NCBI GenBank assembly: GCA_030704225.1
Contig: CP131915.1
Span: forward strand, 3,782,001 to 3,846,000
Source of the DNA: Kosakonia sp. H02
GTDB lineage: Bacteria > Pseudomonadota > Gammaproteobacteria > Enterobacterales > Enterobacteriaceae
Length of the DNA stretch: 64,000 nt
Direction: 5' to 3'
In this document: positions 35,655 through 44,275 of the stretch, in pieces
Layout of the letters: each line of letters opens with the position of its first letter
Numbering within the stretch: the first letter of the stretch is position 1
Translations under genes and position numbers: made by a program
Notes under the pieces: generated by a model
What the model saw: only the letters and a program-made list of their open reading frames with translations
Told to the model about the DNA's origin: nothing
The model's database searches: none

Positions 35655-36983
35655 TTAATCGAGAACTTTGCCGGCGGTCTCTTTGGCGATCCACACGACA
35701 ATAAATGAGATAAGCGCGGTGCCCATGACGTACCACGCCGGGGAGAGCGGGTCGCCAGTAAGGGATATCAGGCCTGCCGAGGCAAACGGCGTCACGCCGC
35801 CGAACACCGCCACGGTCAGGTTATAGGCAATGGCGATACTGCCGTAGCGGATCGCAGTGGGGAACAGTTCCACCATGGCCGCGCCGCAGCCGCCGTTAAA
35901 CATGGCGACAAACACGCCGAGCAGGCTCATGGCGGCAATCGACGCGCCGACCGACCCCTGGCTCATGAGTAGCATCGCCGGCCAGGTGAGCAGAATAAAT
36001 CCGCCGCAGCCCATTAACATCAGCGGGCGTCGCCCCCAGCGGTCGGAAAGATAGCCGGTGAGCGGCATACAAATCGCCACGCTCAACAGCCCAAGTGTTG
36101 TGATGAGGTACGAATCGGTGCGGCTGTAATGCAGGTGCGTAGAGAGATACCCTGGCATAAAGGATTGCAGCACCCAGCTACTGACCGCTTTCACCACAAC
36201 AAAACCGGTGCAGAACAGCAGGGCATTCATTGAAGTGGAAAGGGATTTGCGCAGCGGGGATTTTTCCAGCTTGCCGCTGGCTTTGAGTTTGTGAAACTCG
36301 TCGGAGTCTTCCATATTACGGCGCATATACAGCCCGCCGAGCCCCAGGGGCGCGGCCAGCAAGAACGGAATGCGCCAGCCCCAGTCATTCATCGCCGCTT
36401 CGCCAAGGGAGTGGGTTAACAGCAACACCAGCCCGGAGCCGCAGACAAAGGCCATAAAACTAAAGTTTTCGCTCCAGCAAGTGAGCGTGGCGCGCCGGTG
36501 CGGCGGGGCGCTTTCGGCAAGATAGGTAATCACGCCCGAACTCTCGCCACCTGCGGCAAAGCCCTGCACCAGCCGGGTGATGACCAACAAGATGGGCGCG
36601 ATGATCCCGGCTTGTTGCCAGGTGGGCAAGATGCCCATCACAAAGGTGGAAATGGAGGTGATGACAATAACGGTGACCAGCACTTTGCGCCGCCCCAGCC
36701 GGTCGCCCATTGAACCGAAAAAGAGGCCGCCGATCGGGCGCATCAAAAAGCCGGAACCGAAGACGGCGAAGGATTTCAGCAGGCCGACCGCCGGATCGCT
36801 ACTGACAAAGAAGTTGCTGGCGATAATCGCCGCCAGCGTGCCGTACAGGCCAAAGTCGAACCATTCAATAAAGTGGCCGACGCCCGCCGAAAGCATAATT
36901 TTCGCGGTGCGCCGGGCGGGCACTTTCTGTTGTGCTTGTGCAGCAGCATAGCGTTCGCCGGGCTGCGTTGTAGTGTGCTCCAT
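35655..36983 (-). CDS. MFS transporter of the metabolite:H+ symporter (MHS) family
   Basis: This 442-residue inner-membrane transporter has twelve expected hydrophobic segments. MHS hallmarks are GHFIEWFDFGLYGTLA near the N-terminus, GSMGDRLGRRKVLV in the first cytoplasmic loop and GFAAGGESSGVITYLAESAP. The family carries organic acids with protons. As the first gene of the sugar-acid operon it should import the substrate of the dehydratase 12 bases downstream. E. coli uses a different family member (DgoT) for galactonate. Confidence 0.9.
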   Translation of the reverse strand: MEHTTTQPGERYAAAQAQQKVPARRTAKIMLSAGVGHFIEWFDFGLYGTLAAIIASNFFVSSDPAVGLLKSFAVFGSGFLMRPIGGLFFGSMGDRLGRRKVLVTVIVITSISTFVMGILPTWQQAGIIAPILLVITRLVQGFAAGGESSGVITYLAESAPPHRRATLTCWSENFSFMAFVCGSGLVLLLTHSLGEAAMNDWGWRIPFLLAAPLGLGGLYMRRNMEDSDEFHKLKASGKLEKSPLRKSLSTSMNALLFCTGFVVVKAVSSWVLQSFMPGYLSTHLHYSRTDSYLITTLGLLSVAICMPLTGYLSDRWGRRPLMLMGCGGFILLTWPAMLLMSQGSVGASIAAMSLLGVFVAMFNGGCGAAMVELFPTAIRYGSIAIAYNLTVAVFGGVTPFASAGLISLTGDPLSPAWYVMGTALISFIVVWIAKETAGKVLD

Positions 36984-37024
36984 TTAACCTCCCGAGGTTA
37001 AGTAGGGTAAGCGGTATGTTGTTA

Positions 37025-37053
37025 TGGATATCAAGTGATATGGATATCGAGTG
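37025..37053. promoter_or_regulatory. Direct repeat TGGATATC-A/G-AGTG, candidate operator
   Basis: Two 13-base copies (37025-37037 and 37041-37053) differ by one base and are offset by 16 bases. Each holds the palindrome GATATC, and ATATC-AAGT-GATAT forms an inverted repeat across the junction. They end 42-70 bases before the transporter start, a good position for operator sites of the IclR regulator. Confidence 0.5.
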
Positions 37054-37234
37054 TTAAGGATTGGCGGGCATCCGGCGAGCGCAGGAGCGGGTTGCGTGAG
37101 GGGTATCAAAAATTAATGCGGGAAATTGCTTCACATAGTGAAGCAGTGGTTCTTTCAAAACTTTTGGTCTGTAACTTATGCAAACAGGGGAAACATTGTT
37201 GTGGCTGAGAGGAGAGGCGGGAGCAAAAATGAAA

Positions 37235-37259
37235 AGAGCAAGACACATTGTCTTGCTCT
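37235..37259 (-). terminator. Rho-independent terminator of the nitrilase cassette
   Basis: Perfect 11-base arms (AGAGCAAGACA and its complement) with a 3-base loop. On the minus strand a T-rich tail (TTTTCATTTTT) follows. It lies 25 bases after the stop of the 99-residue gene. Confidence 0.85.
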
Positions 37260-37283
37260 CAATAAACACAGGAATTGTAATTA

Positions 37284-37583
37284 TTAGCGATAAAGAGGAT
37301 CGCCATCCTGATCGCTAAATTCTTCTTCAATAATATTGGCTACTGCCCGATATTCTTCAACATTTGGATGCGCAACAAAATTGGAAGTGAATATATGATG
37401 GACGTCTTCAGCGCTAACATTTCCATTATGTTCTCGTGCATAGTCGAGTACAGCTCGGGAAAAATCCTTAGCTTCATCGCTGATACTGAGTCGATCCGAT
37501 GTAAGAAGTCTATCGACAAGGGATTCTTCCGTTCTCAACATACGGCCTAACGCATGGAGCTTATCGATTCTTGGATTACTCAT
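37284..37583 (-). CDS. Unknown 99-residue protein, second gene of the nitrilase cassette
   Basis: The frame starts at ATG 37583 with GAGG at good spacing (an upstream in-frame ATG has none). It encodes a small acidic, mostly helical protein: MSNPRIDKLHALGRMLRTEE at the N-terminus, a middle DEAKDFSRAVLDYAREHNG, and an acidic tail EEEFSDQDGDPLYR. There is no signal, membrane segment or recognised motif. It follows the 568-residue nitrilase-like gene by 54 bases and shares its AT-rich composition and terminator, so it is likely a partner protein. Confidence 0.75.
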   Translation of the reverse strand: MSNPRIDKLHALGRMLRTEESLVDRLLTSDRLSISDEAKDFSRAVLDYAREHNGNVSAEDVHHIFTSNFVAHPNVEEYRAVANIIEEEFSDQDGDPLYR

Positions 37584-37637
37584 ACGATACCTCACTAAAA
37601 AATTTAATCACGGCGGTCACTATAGCAGATTTATTGT

Positions 37638-39344
37638 TCAAATACATAGATGGCCTGCATATGTCAAACCTATTCGTACCTTCTTTCTGCCATCGGCAGT
37701 CCATTGTTCTACATCGTTTTTTTCAAGAGTCAGCACGATTCCTTTTTTACCTTTCGTCAATTCCAGTTCTTTCGAACCGTTCGGTTCGCTCCAAAAAGCG
37801 ACGTTCCTGCTTGGTGGAAAACCTGTTCCATCAGCCCGGGAGGTCATGCCGAGCGGCGATATAGTTAGCACACAGGAACCAGGATCGTCCGATAAAAACG
37901 CAGCATATCGTCCAGGCCACCGATTCTTTATTTGGGCTCCGTCCAGCAATAAAGCAATGATGAGATTGGGGCCAAGGGATCTCACTACAGGGGCTACGGG
38001 ATCCTGCCGGGCCAGGTCTTCACATATTAAAGGGCTAACTTGTAAGTTATGTTTCTGGCAGTAATAACTGATTAAGGACCGATCCGCAATTGATGTATAT
38101 TCCCACCATTTTTTATTGGTCATTAAAGCCGTGCCAAGTTTATAATTTAATATCTGGTTACGGTCGAGATACCATCGATGATGTTTATGTTGATGAATTT
38201 CAGTTAGGCCAAAATCAGTGCCTTTTTTGTCTTCAGGGACATATAACGTTAAGGAGTTTTCACCAAAACGATCGTTATCACCGCGCTTGTAGACACCTAA
38301 AATTAAAGCAGGGCAATTTTCTGGATTAGATTGAAAACGGAGCTTCAAAGCGTCGGCTATTTTTTTTGCAGTTTCAGCGGATACTGAACACTCAGGCAAT
38401 GCAATGATATCAATGTTGCCAATTTCTTTTATTGCGTCCTCTAAACATTCAATTACCAGCGAACTATCAATTTCTGCATCTGGTTCATAGGTAAAAAAAC
38501 CAAAGTTTCCCGCCATTTCTAATTTGTTTTGGTCAAGTACTGGTTTGAAATTATTTCTGGATATAACGAGGGGAAAAGGGAGGATAAGAATATTGAACAG
38601 AGAAGAAACGGCCGAAGGCGTTTTACGTACAATGGATTTTAATTCAATTTCAGGCTTAATTAGAGAAATGTTATGGCTAATGCTACACAACGATATTCCG
38701 CTTTGGCTAACGGAGTTTTTGTAATGAACTGCACCAAACGTTTTATTTGAATAGGAAAGCTGGAACCCAAAGTCGTCATTCATGAGTTTTAACGACAAAA
38801 TTATCTTTTCATGAATAGATGGTTTTGGCTTTGCGACAGTTGTTGCCGCAGGATAGTTGTTTTTCCTGTTCATGCTTTCGTCTGCTGAAAGAACAAGTTG
38901 TAGTGCGGATTTGATGAAATTTTTATTATTGATGAGCGTACCTAAATCCTGGGATAACGTTTGCTCATTAAACACAACCTGAATGGCATCAATTAAATCT
39001 TGAAAATTGAAATTAATATCTTCTAAGGTACTATTTATGAAGTTACCCCATAACGAACCTAACTCACTAACTTTATTTTGATCCTTTATGGTCCAGGTGA
39101 TTTCTTCACCGGAAATCAATAATCTATATCCTCCCTTAATGTCGAGAAGCGATGCAAGAATAACAAAAGCGTTACCGGGCCATATAAATATATCTGTATA
39201 CGTTTGAGGATAACCTACAATTCTACCTTCATCTTCTTTTAACTTATTAATATAACTGCCGTATTCTAAATATTCGCACGATAAGTCTTTTGGTAATTTA
39301 ATGTTATGAAACGCATCCAGTATATAATCTTGCAACGTTGACAT
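37638..39344 (-). CDS. Nitrilase-fold protein with an unknown N-terminal domain
   Basis: This is a 568-residue protein. The C-terminal part (about 250-545) is a carbon-nitrogen hydrolase domain: probable triad Glu318 in IIALPECS, Lys387 in HQHKHHRWYLD and Cys441 in PLICEDLARQ, with NRWPGRYAAFL after it. The first 245 residues match nothing I recognise; no reverse-transcriptase motif is present although RT-nitrilase fusions are known in DRT1 phage defence. The gene and its 99-residue partner are AT-rich against GC-rich neighbours, have their own terminator and sit between two metabolic operons. It looks horizontally acquired. A role in phage defence is possible but is an inference only. Confidence 0.75.
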   Translation of the reverse strand: MSTLQDYILDAFHNIKLPKDLSCEYLEYGSYINKLKEDEGRIVGYPQTYTDIFIWPGNAFVILASLLDIKGGYRLLISGEEITWTIKDQNKVSELGSLWGNFINSTLEDINFNFQDLIDAIQVVFNEQTLSQDLGTLINNKNFIKSALQLVLSADESMNRKNNYPAATTVAKPKPSIHEKIILSLKLMNDDFGFQLSYSNKTFGAVHYKNSVSQSGISLCSISHNISLIKPEIELKSIVRKTPSAVSSLFNILILPFPLVISRNNFKPVLDQNKLEMAGNFGFFTYEPDAEIDSSLVIECLEDAIKEIGNIDIIALPECSVSAETAKKIADALKLRFQSNPENCPALILGVYKRGDNDRFGENSLTLYVPEDKKGTDFGLTEIHQHKHHRWYLDRNQILNYKLGTALMTNKKWWEYTSIADRSLISYYCQKHNLQVSPLICEDLARQDPVAPVVRSLGPNLIIALLLDGAQIKNRWPGRYAAFLSDDPGSCVLTISPLGMTSRADGTGFPPSRNVAFWSEPNGSKELELTKGKKGIVLTLEKNDVEQWTADGRKKVRIGLTYAGHLCI

Positions 39345-39685
39345 TCCATCCCCTCATACTTCGAAATTAATTGCCCGGCGGATTTTGCTTAAGTAGAAAT
39401 TTAAAAGCATGACAGCAATTCTACCTGTCTTAATTAGATAATAAAGAGAGAAATAATTGTTTTTCGACAAGACATCCAAAAATAAAGCAAGGTAATGAGA
39501 AAAAACTATCAGAATGCATCCATCCTCGCAGAACCACGCATGCAAGGCGACACCAGGGCAGGCTTCACAAGGAACCGTCTTCATACACCTGCAGGCTGAC
39601 AAATCGTGCGCTTATCTTGACAATCCATTGACAGTTATCTGCCTGGTCAGTAATTTCATTTGTAATTATTGACCAGGCAAATACC
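39345..39685. promoter_or_regulatory. Intergenic region between the nitrilase gene and the marR-like gene
   Basis: The left 240 bases are AT-rich and should carry the cassette promoter on the minus strand. A short minus-strand open frame at 39354-39602 has no ribosome-binding site that I trust and a membrane-like but unfamiliar composition. The right part holds the efflux operon promoter: TTGACA 39628-39633, 17 bases, TAATTT 39651-39656. A second TTGACA lies at 39618-39623. Confidence 0.55.
39640..39679. promoter_or_regulatory. Palindromic operator of the MarR-EmrAB-like operon
   Basis: TGCCTGGTCA and TGACCAGGCA form perfect 10-base arms, with TAATT and AATTA extending the symmetry inward. 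The palindrome covers the -10 box and ends 6 bases before the marR-like start, as expected for autorepression. Confidence 0.75.
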
Positions 39686-40141
39686 ATGACAAACTCTGCG
39701 GATACGCCAAACCCCAAACTGCATCTGGGGTTGCTTATTCATCTGGCGAACCAGTTTAAAGACCAGCTCATCAGCCACTACTTCTCGTCGACGGATATCA
39801 CCGCCGCGCAGTTTAAGGTGCTGATCAGCATCTATAAAGGCTTCAACAGCCCGGTGGAAGTGAGCAAAAACTTGCTGATGGATGCCGGTGCCATGAGCCG
39901 CATGCTTGAACGCATGGTGAAGCGCGAGCTCATCGTGCGCACCGTCAACCCCGACGACAAACGGCAGGTGATCCTCGGCCTGACCGATAAAGGGCGCTGC
40001 ATTTGCGACAGGTTTCAGAACGAGGCGCTGGCCTCGATTCTCCGCTCGCTCACCACACGCCTGACACCCGAAGAATCCCGACTGCTGGAAACGCTTCTGA
40101 TAAAAATGCTCCCTGACGAGGCCACCCAGCCACATCGCTAA
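39686..40141 (+). CDS. MarR-family repressor
   Basis: This 151-residue protein has the MarR winged helix: ITAAQFKVLISIYKG, SPVEVSKNLLMDAGAMSRMLERM recognition region, and the wing RTVNPDDKRQVILGLTDKG. It is the first gene of an efflux operon and very probably represses it through the palindrome overlapping its promoter; release by a drug-like ligand is the family norm. The adaptor gene starts 24 bases after its stop. Confidence 0.92.
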   Translation: MTNSADTPNPKLHLGLLIHLANQFKDQLISHYFSSTDITAAQFKVLISIYKGFNSPVEVSKNLLMDAGAMSRMLERMVKRELIVRTVNPDDKRQVILGLTDKGRCICDRFQNEALASILRSLTTRLTPEESRLLETLLIKMLPDEATQPHR

Positions 40142-40165
40142 GCTGTTTTGAATAAGGTTACTAAG

Positions 40166-41368
40166 ATGTCTGATTCATCTGCACAATCCGCAACTCAATC
40201 CGCAACTGCCGCACGTGCGCCGAGTAAACGTAAGCGCAACTTCGCTATTTTGTTCGTTCTGTTGCTGCTTATCGCGGCCGGTTGCCTGGCGTGGTACCTG
40301 CTTTATGCCCGCTATTACGAAACCACCGACGATGCCTATGTCAATGCCAACCTGGTGACGCTGACGCCGCAAATCGCCGGGACTGTTACACAAGTCGCCG
40401 TTGATGAAGGTGATTACGTGCAAAAAGGCCAGCCGCTGGTGCTGCTCGATCCGAGCGATACAGAGATCGCGCTGCAACAGGCACAGGCCGATCTCGCCAA
40501 TACCGTGCGCCAGGTGCGCGGGCTTTACAGCACGGCGGATAACTACCGTGCGCAGGTCGCGGCGAAAAAGGTGGCTCTGCAAACCGCGCAAAGTGATTAC
40601 GCGCGTCGGCAGAAGATTTTTGCCACTGGCGCGGTGACGGCTGAAGATCTTGCCCATTATCGTGACACTGTCACCAGTGCGCAAAGCGATTTAGTGGCCG
40701 CGCAACAGGCTTTAAACACCAATCTGGCGATGGTCGATGACACGGTTATCGACAGCCACCCGGAGATCAAAAGCGCCGTCGCCACGCTGCGCCAGCGTTT
40801 TCTCGACAATGCGCGTAGTACCATTGTTGCGCCGGTGAGCGGGTATATCGCCAAACGCGCCGTACAGCTTGGCATGCGCGTGGATTCCGGCACCACCTTG
40901 CTGTCAATTGTGCCGCTGGATCAGGTCTGGGTAGATGCCAACTTTAAAGAGAGCCAGATGAACACCATGCGTCTGGGGCAGAAAGTGACGCTGACGGCGG
41001 ATTTGTACGGTGATGATGTCGAATACCACGGCACCATTGAAAGCCTCGGTATTGGTACCGGCAGCGCCTTTTCGTTGCTGCCCGCGCAGAACGCCAGCGG
41101 TAACTGGATCAAAATCATCCAGCGTCTGCCGGTGCGCATCACCCTCGACCCGCATGATATGCAAAAACACCCGCTGCGCGTGGGGTTGTCGATGTTCGCC
41201 CGCGTCGATATTCGCCAGACGGACGGGCATTTGCTGCCGCAAAAAACCGTTGAGGCGCCGCGCTTTACCACCGACGTTTATCAAAACGCGCTGGATAATG
41301 CCGACAAGCTGGTGGCGAAAATTCTTCATGACAACAGCCAGGCGGTAGCGTCGTCCAGCGCCCGCTAA
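40166..41368 (+). CDS. EmrA-like membrane fusion protein of an efflux pump
   Basis: This periplasmic adaptor has one N-terminal membrane anchor (about residues 25-48), then the EmrA/HlyD signature YETTDDAYVNANLVTLTP, a lipoyl half-motif VAVDEGDYVQKGQPLVLLD, a coiled-coil hairpin of about 90-200, and the second half APVSGYIAKRAVQLGMRV. ATG 40166 with AAGG upstream is preferred over the earlier TTG, giving 400 residues. It should couple the EmrB-like pump to an outer-membrane channel such as TolC, which is not in this window. Confidence 0.93.
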   Translation: MSDSSAQSATQSATAARAPSKRKRNFAILFVLLLLIAAGCLAWYLLYARYYETTDDAYVNANLVTLTPQIAGTVTQVAVDEGDYVQKGQPLVLLDPSDTEIALQQAQADLANTVRQVRGLYSTADNYRAQVAAKKVALQTAQSDYARRQKIFATGAVTAEDLAHYRDTVTSAQSDLVAAQQALNTNLAMVDDTVIDSHPEIKSAVATLRQRFLDNARSTIVAPVSGYIAKRAVQLGMRVDSGTTLLSIVPLDQVWVDANFKESQMNTMRLGQKVTLTADLYGDDVEYHGTIESLGIGTGSAFSLLPAQNASGNWIKIIQRLPVRITLDPHDMQKHPLRVGLSMFARVDIRQTDGHLLPQKTVEAPRFTTDVYQNALDNADKLVAKILHDNSQAVASSSAR

Positions 41369-41378
41369 GAGAGACGTG

Positions 41379-42914
41379 ATGCAAGATAAATCGGTATTTA
41401 CGCCGCCCAGCCTGCTGCTGGCGACGATTGCGCTGTCGCTGGCCACCTTTATGCAGGTGCTGGATACCACTATTGCTAACGTTGCCTTGCCGACGATTGC
41501 CGGGAATCTCGGCGTCAGTTCCGATCAGGGCACGTGGGTTATCACCTCGTTTGCGGTGTGTAACGCCATTGCGCTGCCGTTGACCGGCTGGTTTACCCGC
41601 CGGTTTGGTCAGCTCAAGCTATTTGTGGGCTCGGTGGCGCTGTTTACCCTGACCTCGTTTTTGTGCGGATTCGCCCACAGCATGACGGAATTGATTATTT
41701 TCCGCGCGCTACAGGGCTTTTTCGCCGGGCCGATGTTCCCGATGTGCCAGACGCTGCTGCTGGTGATTTTCCCCACCAGTAAGCGCAGTATGGCGCTGGC
41801 GCTGCTGTCGATGGTCACCGTGGTTGCGCCCATCGTCGGGCCGATTACCGGCGGCTGGATCACCGATAACTATTCGTGGCCGTGGATTTTTTACATCAAC
41901 GTGCCGATCGGCATTTTCGCCGCCATTGTCGTCTGGACGCAGCTTCGCGCGCGCGAAGAAACCACCGTCGCATCGCCCATCGATTACATCGGCATTGCGC
42001 TGCTGGTGCTCGGCGTCGGCTTGCTGCAAGTGGTGCTGGATAAAGGCAACGATCTTGACTGGTTCGCCTCGACGGAAATTATCGTTATGTCGATTCTGTC
42101 GGCGATTGCGCTGGTGTCGTTTGTTATCTGGGAACTGGGCGAGCAGCACCCGATTGTCAATTTGCGGCTGTTTAAAGACCGCAACTTCGCCATCGGCACT
42201 GCGGCGCTAACGCTCGGTTACGCGGCATTTTTTGCCATCAACATTATTTTGCCACAGTGGCTACAAACCCAGATGGGTTACACCGCTATCTGGGCGGGGC
42301 TGGCGGCGGCACCGATGGGCTTTTTGCCGCTGCTGCTGACGCCGTTTATCGGCCGCTACGCCCACAAAGTGGATTTGCGCTTTCTGGCGATGACCTCGTT
42401 TCTGACGATGGGTGCGTCCTGCCTGATGCGCGCGCAATTTAATACCGATGTCGATTTTCGCACTATTGCCGAAGTGCAGATGTTTATGGGCATCGGCGTG
42501 GCGTTTTTCTTTATGCCGATAACCACCATCGTGCTGTCGAATCTGCACGGCCAGGCGGTGGCGGAAGGCTCCGGGCTGGCGACTTTTTTCCGCGTGTTGG
42601 GCGGTTCGTTTGCCTCCTCGCTGACCACCTGGATTTGGTCGCGGCGCGAGGTTTATCACCACGCAAACCTGACCGAAAGCGTCTCTGTCTGGAACCCGGC
42701 GGCAACGGATTATCTGCATAAAATGGGCGGCGTGACGCAACAGCACCTGGCGGCGGTGGATAAAACCATTGAACAGCAGGCTTATATGATGTCGACCATC
42801 GACTATTTCTGGTTGCTGGGCTGGGGCTTTATGGCATTGATGGTGGTGATTTGGTTTGCCCGACCGCCATTTGTGCGTTCCGGTGCGCCGGGCGCGCCGT
42901 CGGCGGGACATTAA
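41379..42914 (+). CDS. EmrB-like multidrug efflux MFS transporter (DHA2 family)
   Basis: This 511-residue transporter has the 14-segment DHA2 pattern and motif C-type sequences: FMQVLDTTIANVALPTIAGN in helix 1, TGWFTRRFGQLKLF in the first loop, and PIVGPITGGWITDNYSWPWI. Emr pumps export hydrophobic drugs and uncouplers with the adaptor. It follows the adaptor gene by 10 bases. ATG 41379 is preferred over an adjacent GTG three bases earlier. Confidence 0.94.
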   Translation: MQDKSVFTPPSLLLATIALSLATFMQVLDTTIANVALPTIAGNLGVSSDQGTWVITSFAVCNAIALPLTGWFTRRFGQLKLFVGSVALFTLTSFLCGFAHSMTELIIFRALQGFFAGPMFPMCQTLLLVIFPTSKRSMALALLSMVTVVAPIVGPITGGWITDNYSWPWIFYINVPIGIFAAIVVWTQLRAREETTVASPIDYIGIALLVLGVGLLQVVLDKGNDLDWFASTEIIVMSILSAIALVSFVIWELGEQHPIVNLRLFKDRNFAIGTAALTLGYAAFFAINIILPQWLQTQMGYTAIWAGLAAAPMGFLPLLLTPFIGRYAHKVDLRFLAMTSFLTMGASCLMRAQFNTDVDFRTIAEVQMFMGIGVAFFFMPITTIVLSNLHGQAVAEGSGLATFFRVLGGSFASSLTTWIWSRREVYHHANLTESVSVWNPAATDYLHKMGGVTQQHLAAVDKTIEQQAYMMSTIDYFWLLGWGFMALMVVIWFARPPFVRSGAPGAPSAGH

Positions 42915-42930
42915 TAATAACGGAGAGACT

Positions 42931-44166
42931 ATGGCACCTGTTTTACCCGGCAGTGATGGTCGTTTATTGCAGCACCGCTCGTTTGTCGCCTTTTGGCTGG
43001 CGCGAACCAGTTCCAGTTTTGGTTTCCAGATGCTTTCAATCATTGTCGGCTGGCAGATTTACTCCCAGACCCAGAGCGCGTTCTGGCTTGGCATGATTGG
43101 GCTGGTGCAGTTTGTTCCCTCGCTTACGCTGGCGCTACCCGCCGGGCATATTGCCGATCAGTTTGACCGCCGCCGCGTGGTGCTGCTGTCGCAAATTTGC
43201 GAGTGGGTGGCGATTGTGGCGCTGGCCTGGCTGACATGGCAGGGCGACGCCAGCGTGTGGGTGATCCTGGCGCTGATTTTTGTTATCTCCTGTGCGAAAA
43301 CCATTGAGTCCCCGTCGATGATCTCAATGCTGCCCGCGCTGGTGCCGCTGCCGATCCTGCCGCGCGCCACCGCCGCCAATGCCGTTTCCGGCCAGGCGGC
43401 GCAAATCGTTGGCCCGGCGTTGGGCGGCTTTCTGTACGCGGCGGGCGCGGATGTGGTGTATAGCGTCACCGCCGCGCTCTATCTGGTGTCGCTGCTGCTG
43501 GTGGTGACTCTGCGCTATGAACAAGCACAGCCGAAACGCACGCCCGCCACGCTCTCATCCCTGTTCGCCGGGGTGGGGTTTATCCGTAACCGCCCGGATG
43601 TGCTGGGGGTTATCTCCCTTGATTTGTTCGCGGTGCTGCTGGGCGGCGCAACCGCCTTGCTGCCAATTTTTGCTCACGATGTGCTGCATACCGGGCCACT
43701 CGGCCTGGGTCTGCTGCGCAGTGCGCCCGCGGTTGGCGCGTTGCTGGTGGGGTTCTGGCTCAGCCACCGCGCACTGAAACGCAATGTCGGCATGATTATG
43801 TTTATGTCCGTCGCGGGGTTTGGCGTGGCAACGCTGATGTTTGCCTTTTCAAGCTGGATGTGGCTGTCGCTGCTGGCGCTGTTTGCGCTGGGCGGTTTCG
43901 ACATGGTGAGCATGGTTATCCGCGGTTCGCTGGTGCAGCTCGATACGCCGGATGAGATGCGCGGGCGCGTCAATGCGGTGAACTCGATTTTTATCAACAC
44001 CTCAAATCAGCTTGGCGAGTTTGAATCCGGTATGCTCGCCGCCTGGCTTGGCGCGGTGCCCGCCGCGGCGATTGGCGGTATCGGCACGTTGATTGTGGTG
44101 GCGTTGTGGATGAAGTGGTTCCCCGGTTTGCGCCACCGCCAGCGGTTAGAGAGCACGGTGGAGTAG
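42931..44166 (+). CDS. MFS exporter of the EntS-like group
   Basis: This 411-residue, twelve-segment transporter has features of the EntS type: ARTSSSFGFQMLSIIVGWQIY at the N-terminus, LPAGHIADQFDRRRVVLL, and a C-terminal VIRGSLVQLDTPDEMRGRVNAVNSIFINTSNQLGEFESG region. The ATG at 42931 follows CGGAGAG; upstream in-frame codons lie inside the emrB-like gene. It starts 16 bases after that gene and is presumably controlled by the same MarR repressor. The substrate is unknown; siderophores or drugs are possible. Confidence 0.87.
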   Translation: MAPVLPGSDGRLLQHRSFVAFWLARTSSSFGFQMLSIIVGWQIYSQTQSAFWLGMIGLVQFVPSLTLALPAGHIADQFDRRRVVLLSQICEWVAIVALAWLTWQGDASVWVILALIFVISCAKTIESPSMISMLPALVPLPILPRATAANAVSGQAAQIVGPALGGFLYAAGADVVYSVTAALYLVSLLLVVTLRYEQAQPKRTPATLSSLFAGVGFIRNRPDVLGVISLDLFAVLLGGATALLPIFAHDVLHTGPLGLGLLRSAPAVGALLVGFWLSHRALKRNVGMIMFMSVAGFGVATLMFAFSSWMWLSLLALFALGGFDMVSMVIRGSLVQLDTPDEMRGRVNAVNSIFINTSNQLGEFESGMLAAWLGAVPAAAIGGIGTLIVVALWMKWFPGLRHRQRLESTVE

Positions 44167-44180
44167 GGTGCACTTAGTTT

Positions 44181-44212
44181 GCCGGATGGCGGCTTCGCCT
44201 GATCCGGCCTAC
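44181..44212. repeat. REP element
   Basis: GCCGGATGGCGGCTTCGCCT followed by GATCCGGCCTAC is a standard enterobacterial REP hairpin. It starts 14 bases after the MFS gene stop. Confidence 0.88.
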
Positions 44213-44275
44213 GGGACTTTTAGCTACTCATTATCTATTCATCAGCGCAGATCTCACCGCGGGGTGTTGAGTCCC

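Larger units (their letters stand above)
36984..37283. other. Promoter region of the sugar-acid operon and end of the nitrilase cassette
   Basis: This stretch contains no convincing gene. It holds the direct repeat at 37025-37053 near the sugar-acid operon and the terminator at 37235-37259 of the cassette to the right. Base composition turns AT-rich from about 37090 rightwards. Confidence 0.5.

Noticed and set aside
37054..37269. Minus-strand 71-codon frame after the cassette terminator
   Set aside because: It runs through the terminator hairpin and has no ribosome-binding site or protein-like composition.
37638..38400. Possible reverse-transcriptase domain joined to the nitrilase domain, as in DRT1 phage defence
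   Set aside because: The minus-strand reading here is the nitrilase domain itself, and the N-terminal 245 residues of the protein show no YxDD-type motif or RT layout; YTDIF is not enough.
39354..39602. Minus-strand 82-codon frame upstream of the nitrilase gene
   Set aside because: No convincing ribosome-binding site, odd Cys-rich start followed by low-complexity hydrophobic residues, and it occupies the expected promoter region.
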